A DNA stretch of 34,308 nt from an uncultured Cellvibrio sp. (GTDB lineage Bacteria > Pseudomonadota > Gammaproteobacteria > Pseudomonadales > Cellvibrionaceae), in NCBI GenBank assembly GCA_946481095.1, contig CAMLML010000048.1:1-34308 (forward strand), given 5' to 3'. Numbering within the stretch: the stretch's first letter is position 1; every line of letters begins with the position of its first letter. A program made the position numbers and the translations under genes. Below the pieces are notes generated by a model that saw only the letters and a program-made list of their open reading frames with translations, did not search any database and was not told the DNA's origin. Below, piece after piece: positions 27,354 through 34,308 of this stretch.

Positions 27354-27803
27354 TCAACGTGAACAAGCCTGACACAAACAATGTAATTCCAATTGCGGGC
27401 TTTGCAATTGGTATCCGGCACCTTCAACACTATTGGTTAATGCATCCATAATCTCGCGCTTGATGCCTATTTCTTTCACACTTCCACAGTTATCACAAAT
27501 TAAAAACTGGGGCACTTCGTGCACGTGGTCGCAAGCGATATGAGAACAGGCAACAAATTTATTCGTGGATTTTAATTTGTGCACCAGATTTTCCTGCTCC
27601 AAAAAATCCAGCATTCGATAAACCGACATGGCAGGAACGGTTTCTTCGTATTCAGAGCGAACCGAATCAGCAATTTCATAAGCAGATAAAGGTTTTTTAG
27701 CTTTCAGCAAACATACAAAAACCCGTTTGCGTTTTTCAGTCAATTTACTGCCGGTTTTTTCACAGGAAGCCGTTGCACGCTGAATGACTTTATCGATATT
27801 CAT
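27354..27803 (-). CDS. zur: Fur-family zinc uptake regulator (Zur-like)
   Basis: This is a 149-residue Fur-fold repressor. The N-terminal winged helix contains LTEKRKRVFVCLLKAKKPLSAYEIAD and the recognition helix region ETVPAMSVYRMLDFLEQ. The C-terminal dimerisation half has CSHIACDHVHEVPQFLICDNCG and C-terminal CLCQAC, giving the two Cys pairs of the structural zinc site. The HVHEVPQFLICDNCG form is typical of Zur rather than Fur. ATG 27803 is chosen because AGGAA lies six bases upstream; an upstream in-frame extension of 38 residues is not family-like. It is divergent from the ZnuD-like receptor, with a palindromic operator between them that could control both genes. Confidence 0.88.
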   Translation of the reverse strand: MNIDKVIQRATASCEKTGSKLTEKRKRVFVCLLKAKKPLSAYEIADSVRSEYEETVPAMSVYRMLDFLEQENLVHKLKSTNKFVACSHIACDHVHEVPQFLICDNCGSVKEIGIKREIMDALTNSVEGAGYQLQSPQLELHCLCQACSR

Positions 27804-27915
27804 AAAATTCCTGGAAATCGTTGTATGAATCAATATTGATTTGATATGCCCGGGTGACAATTTACCACGCTGGCTCAAAAGCCTGAACCAATCCTTTTTA
27901 ACGCTTGCTCTTTGC

Positions 27916-27936
27916 AAATGATATGTTATATCATTT
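27916..27936. promoter_or_regulatory. Zur-box-like operator
   Basis: A 21-base near-perfect palindrome: AAATGATAT (27916-27924), central GTT, ATATCATTT (27928-27936). The flanking ATGTTATA...CATTTC resembles the gammaproteobacterial Zur box (AT-rich, ATGTTATANNATAACAT type). It lies 24 bases before the ATG of the TonB receptor gene, where bound repressor would block the promoter, and 113 bases before zur. Confidence 0.75.
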
Positions 27937-27960
27937 CAAAATAACAGAACTGATTGAGAT

Positions 27961-30294
27961 ATGACCATGCAAAAAACCCTTTTATCACTCGCTATTCTGG
28001 GGCTGTCTTCCCATTTATTGGCCCAGGTTCAGGGAGTTGTGCTTGATGAACAAGGCAATCCCGTAGCCGATGCCAGTATTGAAGTGGTGGGCACTCAATT
28101 ACGAACCAAAACCAACGAAAACGGCGAATTTAATATCCCTAAAGCAAGGAGCAAAGAAATTGAACTGCATATTGAAGCAGATAATTTTGCGCATGGCAGC
28201 TTCCATGTTCGCCCCGGAAGCTCACAAAATTTTGTACTTAAAACCAGTGTCATTGAAACAGTTAATGTGATTGGCCTGCCACTGCATTCATCCAATTTGG
28301 AATCAGCACACCCTGTCAATGTCATCACAGTAGATGAATTGCGCGATCAGCAATCTTCCAGCCTTGGCGAAACGTTAAAATATGAAGTGGGCATTCACTC
28401 CAGTTATTTCAGCAGCAATTCTGCCAGCCCGATTATTCGTGGGCTCGATGGCCCCCGCGTGTTGATTACACAAAATGGATTGGATACAAGTGACGCATCA
28501 CGTGTTGGCCCTGATCATGCGGTTTCAACTGAAACTTCTTATGCACAACAGGTAGAAGTTTTGCGCGGCCCTGCCACTTTATTTTATGGCAGTGGTGCAA
28601 TCGGTGGTGTGGTGAATGTGGTGGATGATCGTATTCCTAAAGGCACAGACACTTACGGTGAGTGGCGATTGGAAAATCAATCGGTTGCGGATGACAAATT
28701 AATTTCTGCATCCGGCAATACAGGTTTTGGAAATTTTGGTTTACACGCCGATGGTTTTTGGCGCGATGCTGATAATTACAAAATTCCCGGCCCCGCAGAA
28801 GCAGAACATGATCATGAAGAGGAAGAAGAACATGATGATGGTCGGCTAGCGAATTCCTGGACTGAAGCATCAGGCGGCAATATTGGTGGCAGCTATTTAG
28901 GTGAAAATGGATTTATCGGTGCATCCATTGGACATATTGATCGTCAATATGGCATTCCAGGTCATGCGCACGGAGAAGAATTAATTGATGTTTATGCCGA
29001 CATCACACAGGATCGTTTGCAACTTCAAGGCAAAACCGATTTAAATTCCAATTGGTTTAGTTCAACCGGTTTCAGTGCTGGTTACACCGATTATGAACAC
29101 GCTGAAATTGAAGGCGACGAAGTGGGCACCACTTTCAAAAATGAAACCAGTGAACTGCGCTGGGAAGTTTTTCACCACGCGATTTCCGATTGGCGCGGCG
29201 CTCTGAGTTTCCACTACAAACACAGCGATTTTGAAGCCGTCGGCGAAGAAGCTTTTACACCACCAAGTGTCACTGAAACTTTCGCGTTAGGATTTATGGA
29301 AGAAAGACATATTGATTCGGTTTTATTGCAAGTCAGCGGACGCATAGAACAAGTGAATGTCTCTGCTGAAAACTTTCAGGCCGATCTTAATGATCCAGAT
29401 GCAGCAGAAAAAGTATTGAGTGTATTTTCCGTCGATCACGAATCAACACCTGTCAGTCTTTCAACGGGTGCTGTATGGGATTTTACGCCTGGCTATAACA
29501 CCGCAATATCGCTTACTCACGCACAACGTTCACCGGCTGCATCAGAACTGTTTTCTTTCGGCCCCCATATTGGCAGCGGCTTGTACGAAGTGGGTTATCT
29601 GATGGATATTCGCACTAATGAACACGACGAATTCTATTTTGCGTTGAATGAAAGTGATATCGAATTGGAAAAATCCAACAATCTGGATCTTTCATTACGT
29701 AAACATTCTGGCAATTTTGGTTTTGTCCTCAATGCATTTTTTAATCAGGTCGATAATTTTTATTATTTGAATAACACAGGTTACGTCAAAGAACTGGAAC
29801 ATCATCATGATCATGATCACGAAGGTGAAGACGAACATGAAGAAGAGACGGAAATGCCTGTGTTTATCTATCAAGCCGCTGATGTGGATTTATGGGGATA
29901 TGAAGCAGAAGCTGTTTGGAAAATAAATCCCGATTTTGAATTGACCTTCAAAACCGATTCTACTCGTGCTGAAGTTGATGAATCTTCTCACTTACCCAGA
30001 ATTCCACCCAGACGTTATAGCATTTCCGGTGAGTACGAAAAAAATCAATGGCGCGTTCAATTAACAGCGCAATATTACGCAACTCAAAATCGCATTACCG
30101 AATTGGAAACCGCAACCGACAGTTATTCCACATTGGATATGATTGTGAGTTATTCGTTTATGCCTGATGTTCAATTATTTGTGAAAGGCTACAACCTCAC
30201 AGACGAATACGCGCGTGTACACAGTTCATTTTTAAAAGATAAAGCGCCGTTACCTGCGCGCAATATTGCGGTGGGGATTAGTGGGCGGTTTTGA
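27961..30294 (+). CDS. znuD: TonB-dependent outer-membrane receptor, ZnuD-like zinc importer
   Basis: This is a 777-residue outer-membrane protein. Signal peptide is about 1-21 (LLSLAILGLSSHLLA/Q), then a carboxypeptidase-regulatory-like beta-sandwich (about 24-90; VQGVVLDEQGNPVADASIEV), plug domain (about 100-225; GETLKYEVGIHS, IIRGLDGPRVLI, VEVLRGPATLFYGSGAIGGVVNVV) and a 22-strand barrel ending in aromatic GISGRF. Two acidic His-rich loops (about 279-294, EAEHDHEEEEEHDDG, and about 611-632, ELEHHHDHDHEGEDEHEEE) are a hallmark of ZnuD-type receptors, which take zinc (or zinc complexes) across the outer membrane using TonB energy. Start ATG 27961 or 27967 cannot be separated. The operator upstream and neighbouring zur and COG0523 genes support zinc. 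Heme is a less likely substrate. Confidence 0.9.
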   Translation: MTMQKTLLSLAILGLSSHLLAQVQGVVLDEQGNPVADASIEVVGTQLRTKTNENGEFNIPKARSKEIELHIEADNFAHGSFHVRPGSSQNFVLKTSVIETVNVIGLPLHSSNLESAHPVNVITVDELRDQQSSSLGETLKYEVGIHSSYFSSNSASPIIRGLDGPRVLITQNGLDTSDASRVGPDHAVSTETSYAQQVEVLRGPATLFYGSGAIGGVVNVVDDRIPKGTDTYGEWRLENQSVADDKLISASGNTGFGNFGLHADGFWRDADNYKIPGPAEAEHDHEEEEEHDDGRLANSWTEASGGNIGGSYLGENGFIGASIGHIDRQYGIPGHAHGEELIDVYADITQDRLQLQGKTDLNSNWFSSTGFSAGYTDYEHAEIEGDEVGTTFKNETSELRWEVFHHAISDWRGALSFHYKHSDFEAVGEEAFTPPSVTETFALGFMEERHIDSVLLQVSGRIEQVNVSAENFQADLNDPDAAEKVLSVFSVDHESTPVSLSTGAVWDFTPGYNTAISLTHAQRSPAASELFSFGPHIGSGLYEVGYLMDIRTNEHDEFYFALNESDIELEKSNNLDLSLRKHSGNFGFVLNAFFNQVDNFYYLNNTGYVKELEHHHDHDHEGEDEHEEETEMPVFIYQAADVDLWGYEAEAVWKINPDFELTFKTDSTRAEVDESSHLPRIPPRRYSISGEYEKNQWRVQLTAQYYATQNRITELETATDSYSTLDMIVSYSFMPDVQLFVKGYNLTDEYARVHSSFLKDKAPLPARNIAVGISGRF

Positions 30295-30300
30295 TTAATG

Positions 30301-30535
30301 CCCTCACCCTAGCCCTGTCCCAAAGGGAGAGGGGATTTAGCTCCTCCCTTTGAAAAAGGAAGGCGGGGGAGGGATTTTAAATCTCAGAAAATTTTAACCA
30401 TTTTAAATCCCCCCTAACCCCCCTTTTTCAAAGTGGGGAACTGTCCCTCCCACTGGCAACGACTGCATGGAAGCAGGAGGTAGAGTAACGCAGGGAGCGG
30501 TTACCGAGGGGGTTAGGAGGGGGTGAAAGTTCTCA
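30301..30535. repeat. Composite palindromic repeat element between znuD-like and cobW-like genes
   Basis: Three structures fill most of this gap. CCCTGTCCC/GGGAGAGGG (30313-30333) is a 9-bp stem with one mismatch. A larger imperfect inverted repeat has arms at about 30341-30383 and 30400-30441; both arms contain CTTTGAAAAAGG or its complement and then a G/C-run. Another G-rich tail GAGGGGGTTAGGAGGGGG follows at 30507-30524. It has no coding capacity. It resembles dispersed REP/MITE-like repeats found in many proteobacterial genomes. Whether it is mobile cannot be seen from one copy. Confidence 0.75.
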
Positions 30536-30549
30536 AGAGAAACACCAAT

Positions 30550-31770
30550 ATGAAAAAACTCCCCGTCACCGTCCTCTCCGGCTTTTTAGGCGCCGGCAAA
30601 ACCACCCTGCTCAATCACATTTTAAATAATCGCGACAATTTGCGAGTCGCGGTGATTGTGAATGATATGAGTGAAGTGAATATTGATGTTGCTCTTGTGC
30701 AAAATCAGGTACATCTCAATCGTGCTGAAGAAAAACTGGTTGAAATGAGCAACGGTTGTATTTGTTGCACACTGCGCGAAGATTTATTGATTGAAATAAA
30801 TCAATTAGCACGCGAAGGTAAATTCGATTATTTGGTAATTGAATCCACCGGCATTTCTGAACCTCTGCCCATCGCCGAAACTTTTACCTTTGAAGATGAA
30901 AACGGGCAAAGCCTGTCGCAAGTTGCACAACTCGACACCATGGTGACAGTGGTGGATGCAGTAAATTTTCTGCGCGATTATTTCACCGCAGAATCACTGC
31001 AAGAAGCCGGTGAAAGTTTAGGTGAAGAAGACGAACGCAATGTGGCGGATTTATTGGTGGATCAAATTGAATTCTGTGATGTGTTACTTGTCAACAAAAC
31101 TGATTTGATTTCTGCGGAAGAACTGCAGGAATTATTAGCCATATTGCAAAACTTAAACCCCGAAGCCGACATCATACCAATGGTGCGCGGCAATATTCCG
31201 CTACAGAAAATTATCAACACCAACAAATATAATTTCGAAAAAGCCCAACAATCTCCCGGCTGGTTAAAAGAAATGCGCGGCCAGCATATGCCGGAAACTG
31301 AAGAATACGGCATCAGTAGTTTTGCTTATCACGCCCGCCGCCCTTTTCATCCAGAAAAACTCTATCAATTTTTTTCCAATGCATTTGATTTCACTCGAGC
31401 AGAAAATGGAAAACTATTACGCTCAAAAGGTTTCTTCTGGTTAGCTTCACGCCCGCAATGGGCAGGCCAATGGAGCCAAGCCGGTGGCATAGCCCAACAC
31501 GGCGCCGCCGGAATGTTTTGGAAAGCCATCCCAAAAGAAAACTGGCCCGATGATGAAGAACAAGTGCAATACATTATGGAAAAATGGGTAGAACCTTTTG
31601 GCGATATGCGACAAGAGTTGGTATTCATCGGCCAAAACATCAAACCCGAAATCATCACTGCTGAATTGGATAAATGTTTATTAAATGATGACGAATTACT
31701 CCAGGGTCAATCCTATTGGAAAACCCTAAAAGACCCCTTCCCGTTCTGGATCAACAGCGAAACCCACTAA
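30550..31770 (+). CDS. COG0523 G3E-family GTPase, ZigA/YciC-type zinc metallochaperone candidate
   Basis: This is a 406-residue cytoplasmic GTPase. Walker A is GFLGAGKTT (11-19), the switch region [10 protein letters not shown], the metal-binding CxCC motif CICC (70-73, in [12 protein letters not shown]), [10 protein letters not shown], the guanine-specificity NKTD, and a CobW_C domain from about 250. NDMSEVNID is typical of the ZigA/YciC subgroup, which is made under zinc starvation and is thought to deliver zinc to client enzymes. A GTG at 30523 is in frame but lies in the repeat element, so ATG 30550 is preferred; its Shine-Dalgarno is weak (AAGAG, 30534-30538). No Zur box was found directly upstream, so zinc control may come by read-through from the receptor gene. 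Confidence 0.9.
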   Translation: MKKLPVTVLSGFLGAGKTTLLNHILNNRDNLRVAVIVNDMSEVNIDVALVQNQVHLNRAEEKLVEMSNGCICCTLREDLLIEINQLAREGKFDYLVIESTGISEPLPIAETFTFEDENGQSLSQVAQLDTMVTVVDAVNFLRDYFTAESLQEAGESLGEEDERNVADLLVDQIEFCDVLLVNKTDLISAEELQELLAILQNLNPEADIIPMVRGNIPLQKIINTNKYNFEKAQQSPGWLKEMRGQHMPETEEYGISSFAYHARRPFHPEKLYQFFSNAFDFTRAENGKLLRSKGFFWLASRPQWAGQWSQAGGIAQHGAAGMFWKAIPKENWPDDEEQVQYIMEKWVEPFGDMRQELVFIGQNIKPEIITAELDKCLLNDDELLQGQSYWKTLKDPFPFWINSETH

Positions 31771-31782
31771 AAATCCCCAACC

Positions 31783-31822
31783 GTAGCCCGTATGAAGCAA
31801 AGCGTAATGCGGGTTGCTTTTT
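31783..31822 (+). terminator. Terminator-like hairpin after the cobW-like gene
   Basis: GTAGCCCGTAT (31783-31793) pairs with ATGCGGGTTGC (31807-31817) over 11 positions, three of them G-U in RNA, followed by TTTTT (31818-31822). The same GTAGCCCG...GCGGGTT block looks like a common dispersed genomic repeat used here as a terminator. Confidence 0.65.
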
Positions 31823-31980
31823 AAAGAATCCAATCCCCCCTACTTCCTCGTAGCATCTCCACCAACCCGAAAGTATCCAGCGTCTGTAATCTGGTGCAAT
31901 AGACTTGAATTTAATTTCGAGGTAGAGTCAGCTTTGTGCCTCGAAGTTAATTTTACTCTGCTTCTAATTATTATAAGAGC

Positions 31981-32046
31981 ACTGTACAAACGAATGCTTT
32001 TGGAGAAAACTTCAATAACTAAAATTGACTGTAGTTTTTGTACAGT
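31981..32046. promoter_or_regulatory. Inverted repeat ACTGTACAAA upstream of the Fic gene
   Basis: ACTGTACAAA (31981-31990) is repeated in reverse complement as TTTGTACAGT (32037-32046), 46 bases apart, with the second arm ending 34 bases before the Fic start. TGTACA is itself palindromic, so each arm could be a separate operator for a dimeric repressor. No regulator gene is adjacent. Confidence 0.4.
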
Positions 32047-32080
32047 CTCTTTAGGTATCGATTAACTATGGAGTTATTTA

Positions 32081-32881
32081 TTGAATAATTTAAAAACGTT
32101 AAGCTGTGAAGAAATTATTTATATTCACGAAAGATTGACCGTTGATGCAGAAAAATCGGAAGATCCTATTTCACCTCCAGGCATAAAAGATATGGGATTA
32201 CTTGAGTCTGCCGTTTCACGTCAATTTGCTGGATTTAATGGCATACTAAAATATGCGGACCCCATCGCCAATGCTGCAACCCTTTGTTATGGAATTTGTA
32301 GTAACCATTCGCTTCACAATGGCAACAAGAGAACCGCATTAGTTTCCCTAATATGTCACTTAGATAAAAACGGAATTACGTTCACTGACAAAGCGACACA
32401 AAGTGTTCTGTATACTTTTATGCTAAATGTTGCAAAACATGAATTTGCAAATAAATCCAGATCAAGATCCTGCGATCAATCAGACTCGGAAGTTAAGGCG
32501 ATGACTGAATGGATAAGAAAGAAAACTAGAAATATAGAAAAGGGCGAACGATCGTTGTCTTATGCTGAACTCGAACGAGTGCTAAGAAGCCATGGGATTA
32601 CTGTAGAACATAAGGGTAACACAGCTGACCTAATTAAGAATCGAGAAGAAAAAAAAGGTTGGTTCAGACGAGAGAAGACATTAATAAAGGAAAAGGTAGC
32701 AAACGTACCTTGGTGGCCTGGGCGTTCTGTTGGAAAAAATTTGATTAAATCTATTCGTAAACAAGCACGTCTTACCGTAGATGATGGTGTAGACTCTGCA
32801 CAATTTTATGGCACTGAAATTACACCTGATGATTACATTCAAAGGTATAAAATAACTCTACGTCGTCTGGCGAAAACATAA
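32081..32881 (+). CDS. Fic/Doc-family protein with C-terminal extension
   Basis: This is a 266-residue protein. Residues 1-150 form a Doc-like Fic domain: GLLESAVSRQFAGF near the start and the active-site loop HSLHNGNKRTAL (76-87). Compared with the general HxFx(D/E)GN(G/K)R, Phe is Leu and the metal-binding acidic residue is Asn80, while catalytic His76 and the Doc-type Lys83-Arg84 are kept. Such proteins add AMP or phosphate to targets; Doc phosphorylates EF-Tu. From about 160, SLSYAELERVLRSHGITVEHKGN and a basic, Trp-containing region follow with no family I recognise. TTG 32081 is the only plausible start: GGAG lies seven bases upstream and no ATG exists for 37 codons. No antitoxin gene is visible on either side. 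Base composition is AT-rich with AGA Arg codons, unlike its neighbours, hinting at transfer. Confidence 0.8.
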   Translation: MNNLKTLSCEEIIYIHERLTVDAEKSEDPISPPGIKDMGLLESAVSRQFAGFNGILKYADPIANAATLCYGICSNHSLHNGNKRTALVSLICHLDKNGITFTDKATQSVLYTFMLNVAKHEFANKSRSRSCDQSDSEVKAMTEWIRKKTRNIEKGERSLSYAELERVLRSHGITVEHKGNTADLIKNREEKKGWFRREKTLIKEKVANVPWWPGRSVGKNLIKSIRKQARLTVDDGVDSAQFYGTEITPDDYIQRYKITLRRLAKT

Positions 32882-32972
32882 TACTAAAAGGCATTTAACA
32901 TAAGGCGGGACGGCGGGATTTAATTTCGATCAGCTCAAACCTTCCTCCAAAAATCCGAATCAATAACTCTCC

Positions 32973-33009
32973 AAAAACCGTTGGGGTTTACACCGGTTTA
33001 CACCCCAAC
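32973..33009 (-). terminator. Rho-independent terminator of the YgjP-type gene
   Basis: Read on the minus strand, GTTGGGGT (33009-33002) pairs with ACCCCAAC (32987-32980) over 8 bp around a 14-base loop, followed by GG and TTTTT. It begins immediately after the TAG stop at 33010-33012. Confidence 0.8.
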
Positions 33010-33516
33010 CTACTCATAAAGTTCCCCAAACAAATCCAAATAAGTTAAATACAAACGCGTATCAAATTCGTATTGATGATATTGCGGCTCCATATGTTGG
33101 CAAAGTTGGTAAAAGCGTTTGTTGTGTTCTTTTTCCTGGAAGTGGGCAAGTTCGTGGGTGGTGATCATTTTTAGAAAGGCTTCTGGCCCATTTTTAAAGA
33201 CGCTTGCAATTTTTATTTCGTTTATCGTTTTGGTTTTATTGCCGTGAGCTTTTGTGATGTAATGATGTTGCCCAAGTGCGTGTTGGATAACTTTTATTTT
33301 TGAATCGTAGCTAACGCGGTTTAGTGGTTGGGATTTTCCCAAATATCGGCTTTTGAGATTCATGGTGTAGTTATACAACTGCTTGTCGGTGCGAATAGCA
33401 TGAGGCTCGGGGTAGCGACTTAATAGAAGCTCGCCTAACCGACCTTCATCAATTATTTTTTGTGTTTGCCGCAGGGTTTCGGATGGATAACCCGTCAGAT
33501 ATTTCAGTAGATACAT
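33010..33516 (-). CDS. YgjP-type (DUF45, SprT/M48-like) metallopeptidase
   Basis: This is a 168-residue protein with the zinc motif HELAH (121-125) and a third candidate ligand His131 in KEHNKRFY, followed by CQHMEPQYHQYEFDTRLYL, a strongly conserved C-terminal block of the group. The N-terminal YLLKYLTGYPSETL and RYPEPHAIRTDKQLYNY also match YgjP-like proteins of Pseudomonas-type bacteria. Start 33516 (MYLLKYL) fits the family, though no good Shine-Dalgarno precedes it; a TTG at 33537 is in frame. No signal peptide, so cytoplasmic. Physiological substrate unknown. It lies 30 bases downstream of the PanE-like gene and is probably co-transcribed with it, ending at a clear terminator. Confidence 0.85.
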   Translation of the reverse strand: MYLLKYLTGYPSETLRQTQKIIDEGRLGELLLSRYPEPHAIRTDKQLYNYTMNLKSRYLGKSQPLNRVSYDSKIKVIQHALGQHHYITKAHGNKTKTINEIKIASVFKNGPEAFLKMITTHELAHFQEKEHNKRFYQLCQHMEPQYHQYEFDTRLYLTYLDLFGELYE

Positions 33517-33546
33517 AAGTGAATGCTGGTGATGCAAAAATCATAA

Positions 33547-34308
33547 TTAAATTCGTTTTTGAGCAGCCAATAACGGCACTAACAAATCTGAAATGGGTGT
33601 AGGCACACCGTGTTTTTTTCCAAGCTTAACCACAACTGCGTTGCGTGCTTGCCATTCAGTTGTTAATCCTGCTTTATAATCTTCAAACATGGAATTGGTT
33701 GAATCAGGATTGGCATTTAAAAAATCAGTCATTTGTTCTTCGATAATTTCATCGCCCAGGATCGCGCCTTCTTTGCGCCCGACATTAATCACCTCCTGAA
33801 GAATCCCACGACCAATATCAGCAATTCCTGACTCGTGAAATACACTCATGGGACGACCGGTCAAACACAAAATCGCGCCTGAAGGGGCATTGATGCAAAG
33901 CTTTCGCCAGAGTTTTGTTTTGATATCCGGCGTAGTGTTGGCGGTGAGAAAACTTCCGTCGAACAACGCGGAAAATTCTTGCCCTAACGAACTGTTCTGT
34001 ACAAAAGTTATTGCTCTTTCATGCCATATGACTTGAGTGGGATTAACACGCGTTGCTGGCAAATCAATCATGACTTCAAGTAAATTATCAAATACGCCAA
34101 TCGCATTCATATTCTCGATATGGCTCAAACCATTTTGAATAATGGCAATTTTTGTATTCGGATTTATTCTCGATAAAATGGTTTCTTTAGCCGATTCAAT
34201 CTGATGTGATTTAACACAAATCAATAACCATTCAGCGGACGTTGAATGGTTATCCTGTAATTGATATTGCCTAAACACCTGATTGTTTTTAATGACCGTA
34301 AATTTATC
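33547..34308 (-). CDS. 2-dehydropantoate 2-reductase family protein (PanE/ApbA), 5' partial
   Basis: The reading frame stays open to the right window edge, so the N-terminal NADPH-binding GxGxxG is not visible. Present are LLICVKSHQIESA (end of the Rossmann fold), IAIIQNGLSHIEN, a linker, and the all-helical C-terminal domain with WRKLCINAPSGAILCLTGRPM, where Lys is the candidate catalytic residue and Asn follows. A C-terminal SMFEDYKAGLTTEW resembles the usual SSMxxDxxxGRxTE substrate-binding segment (Ser and Glu kept). The canonical reaction is NADPH reduction of ketopantoate to pantoate for CoA synthesis. ApbA/PanE paralogues of other specificity are common, and the KLCINAPSGA segment departs from the usual K-x-x-x-N-x-x-x-N by having Ser in place of the second Asn, so the substrate is open. 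Confidence 0.85.
   Translation of the reverse strand, partial: DKFTVIKNNQVFRQYQLQDNHSTSAEWLLICVKSHQIESAKETILSRINPNTKIAIIQNGLSHIENMNAIGVFDNLLEVMIDLPATRVNPTQVIWHERAITFVQNSSLGQEFSALFDGSFLTANTTPDIKTKLWRKLCINAPSGAILCLTGRPMSVFHESGIADIGRGILQEVINVGRKEGAILGDEIIEEQMTDFLNANPDSTNSMFEDYKAGLTTEWQARNAVVVKLGKKHGVPTPISDLLVPLLAAQKRI

Larger units (their letters stand above)
31771..32080. other. 310-base region without a recognised gene
   Basis: It holds the hairpin at 31783-31822 and a 10-bp perfect inverted repeat (31981-31990 with 32037-32046). An 83-codon open frame (31814-32065) overlaps both and resembles nothing, so it is not called. An ATG at 32068 gives only a 6-codon frame ending just inside the Fic gene start. 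Confidence 0.5.

Noticed and set aside
27804..27917. 38-residue N-terminal extension of the Zur-like regulator
   Set aside because: The extension overlaps the Zur-box region, is not family-like, and ATG 27803 has AGGAA upstream.
31814..32065. 83-codon open frame upstream of the Fic gene, considered as its antitoxin
   Set aside because: It overlaps a terminator-like hairpin and a 10-bp inverted repeat, has no Shine-Dalgarno, and its sequence lacks antitoxin features such as an inhibitory Fic helix or a DNA-binding domain.

Overview
The window looks like chromosomal DNA of a polysaccharide-degrading gammaproteobacterium, most likely Cellvibrio or a close relative (Cellvibrionaceae). This is an inference from content, not from a marker gene. 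The clues are serine-rich linkers in secreted enzymes, a CBM10 module next to pectate lyase domains, a PL10-type pectate lyase lipoprotein, and moderate GC with many AT-rich codons. No rRNA, tRNA, CRISPR array, integrase, transposase or phage structural gene was recognised.

Layout. (1) 1-4193: a hybrid PAS histidine kinase (5' end outside the window), then after one base a REC-GGDEF diguanylate cyclase. (2) 4195-8628: a YpfJ-type zinc peptidase convergent to this pair, then phosphoglucomutase (pgm), a methyltransferase overlapping the pgm stop, and an SDR protein whose catalytic Tyr is replaced. (3) 8731-12622: a small BamE-like-fold candidate, a Bcr/CflA-type transporter, a DUF1801 protein overlapping a PIN/NYN-like protein, and an orphan cysteine-rich gene with the layout of a toxin-type deaminase. 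(4) 12642-18508, minus strand: RhlE helicase, a REC-TPR regulator, valine-pyruvate transaminase (avtA), a CheY-like regulator and a YihY/BrkB membrane protein. (5) 18586-27202: WrbA; a very large secreted lyase with two PL1 domains, an F5/8-like module and CBM10; a lipoprotein; an orphan WHH-type nuclease; a REC protein with a degenerate GGDEF domain; and a PL10 pectate lyase lipoprotein. (6) 27354-31770: a zinc-homeostasis block with a Fur-family Zur-like regulator, a clear Zur-box-like palindrome, a TonB-dependent receptor with His/Asp/Glu-rich segments (ZnuD-like) and a COG0523 GTPase (ZigA/CobW type), the last two separated by a repeat element. (7) 32081-34308: a Fic/Doc-family protein with an unusual C-terminal extension, a YgjP-type metallopeptidase, and a 3'-side fragment of a PanE/ApbA reductase that runs out of the window.

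How the parts may work together: the two pectin lyases supply oligogalacturonides outside the cell. The several response regulators and c-di-GMP proteins suggest surface or behavioural control, but nothing in the sequence ties them to the lyases. The zinc block is the best-supported functional unit, because regulator, operator, outer-membrane importer and GTPase metallochaperone candidate all lie together. The most unusual items are the two free-standing toxin-like enzymes (deaminase-like and WHH nuclease-like) without recognisable delivery domains or immunity genes, the double-PL1 enzyme, and the SDR and GGDEF proteins with altered active sites. I found no complete, clearly new multi-gene system.
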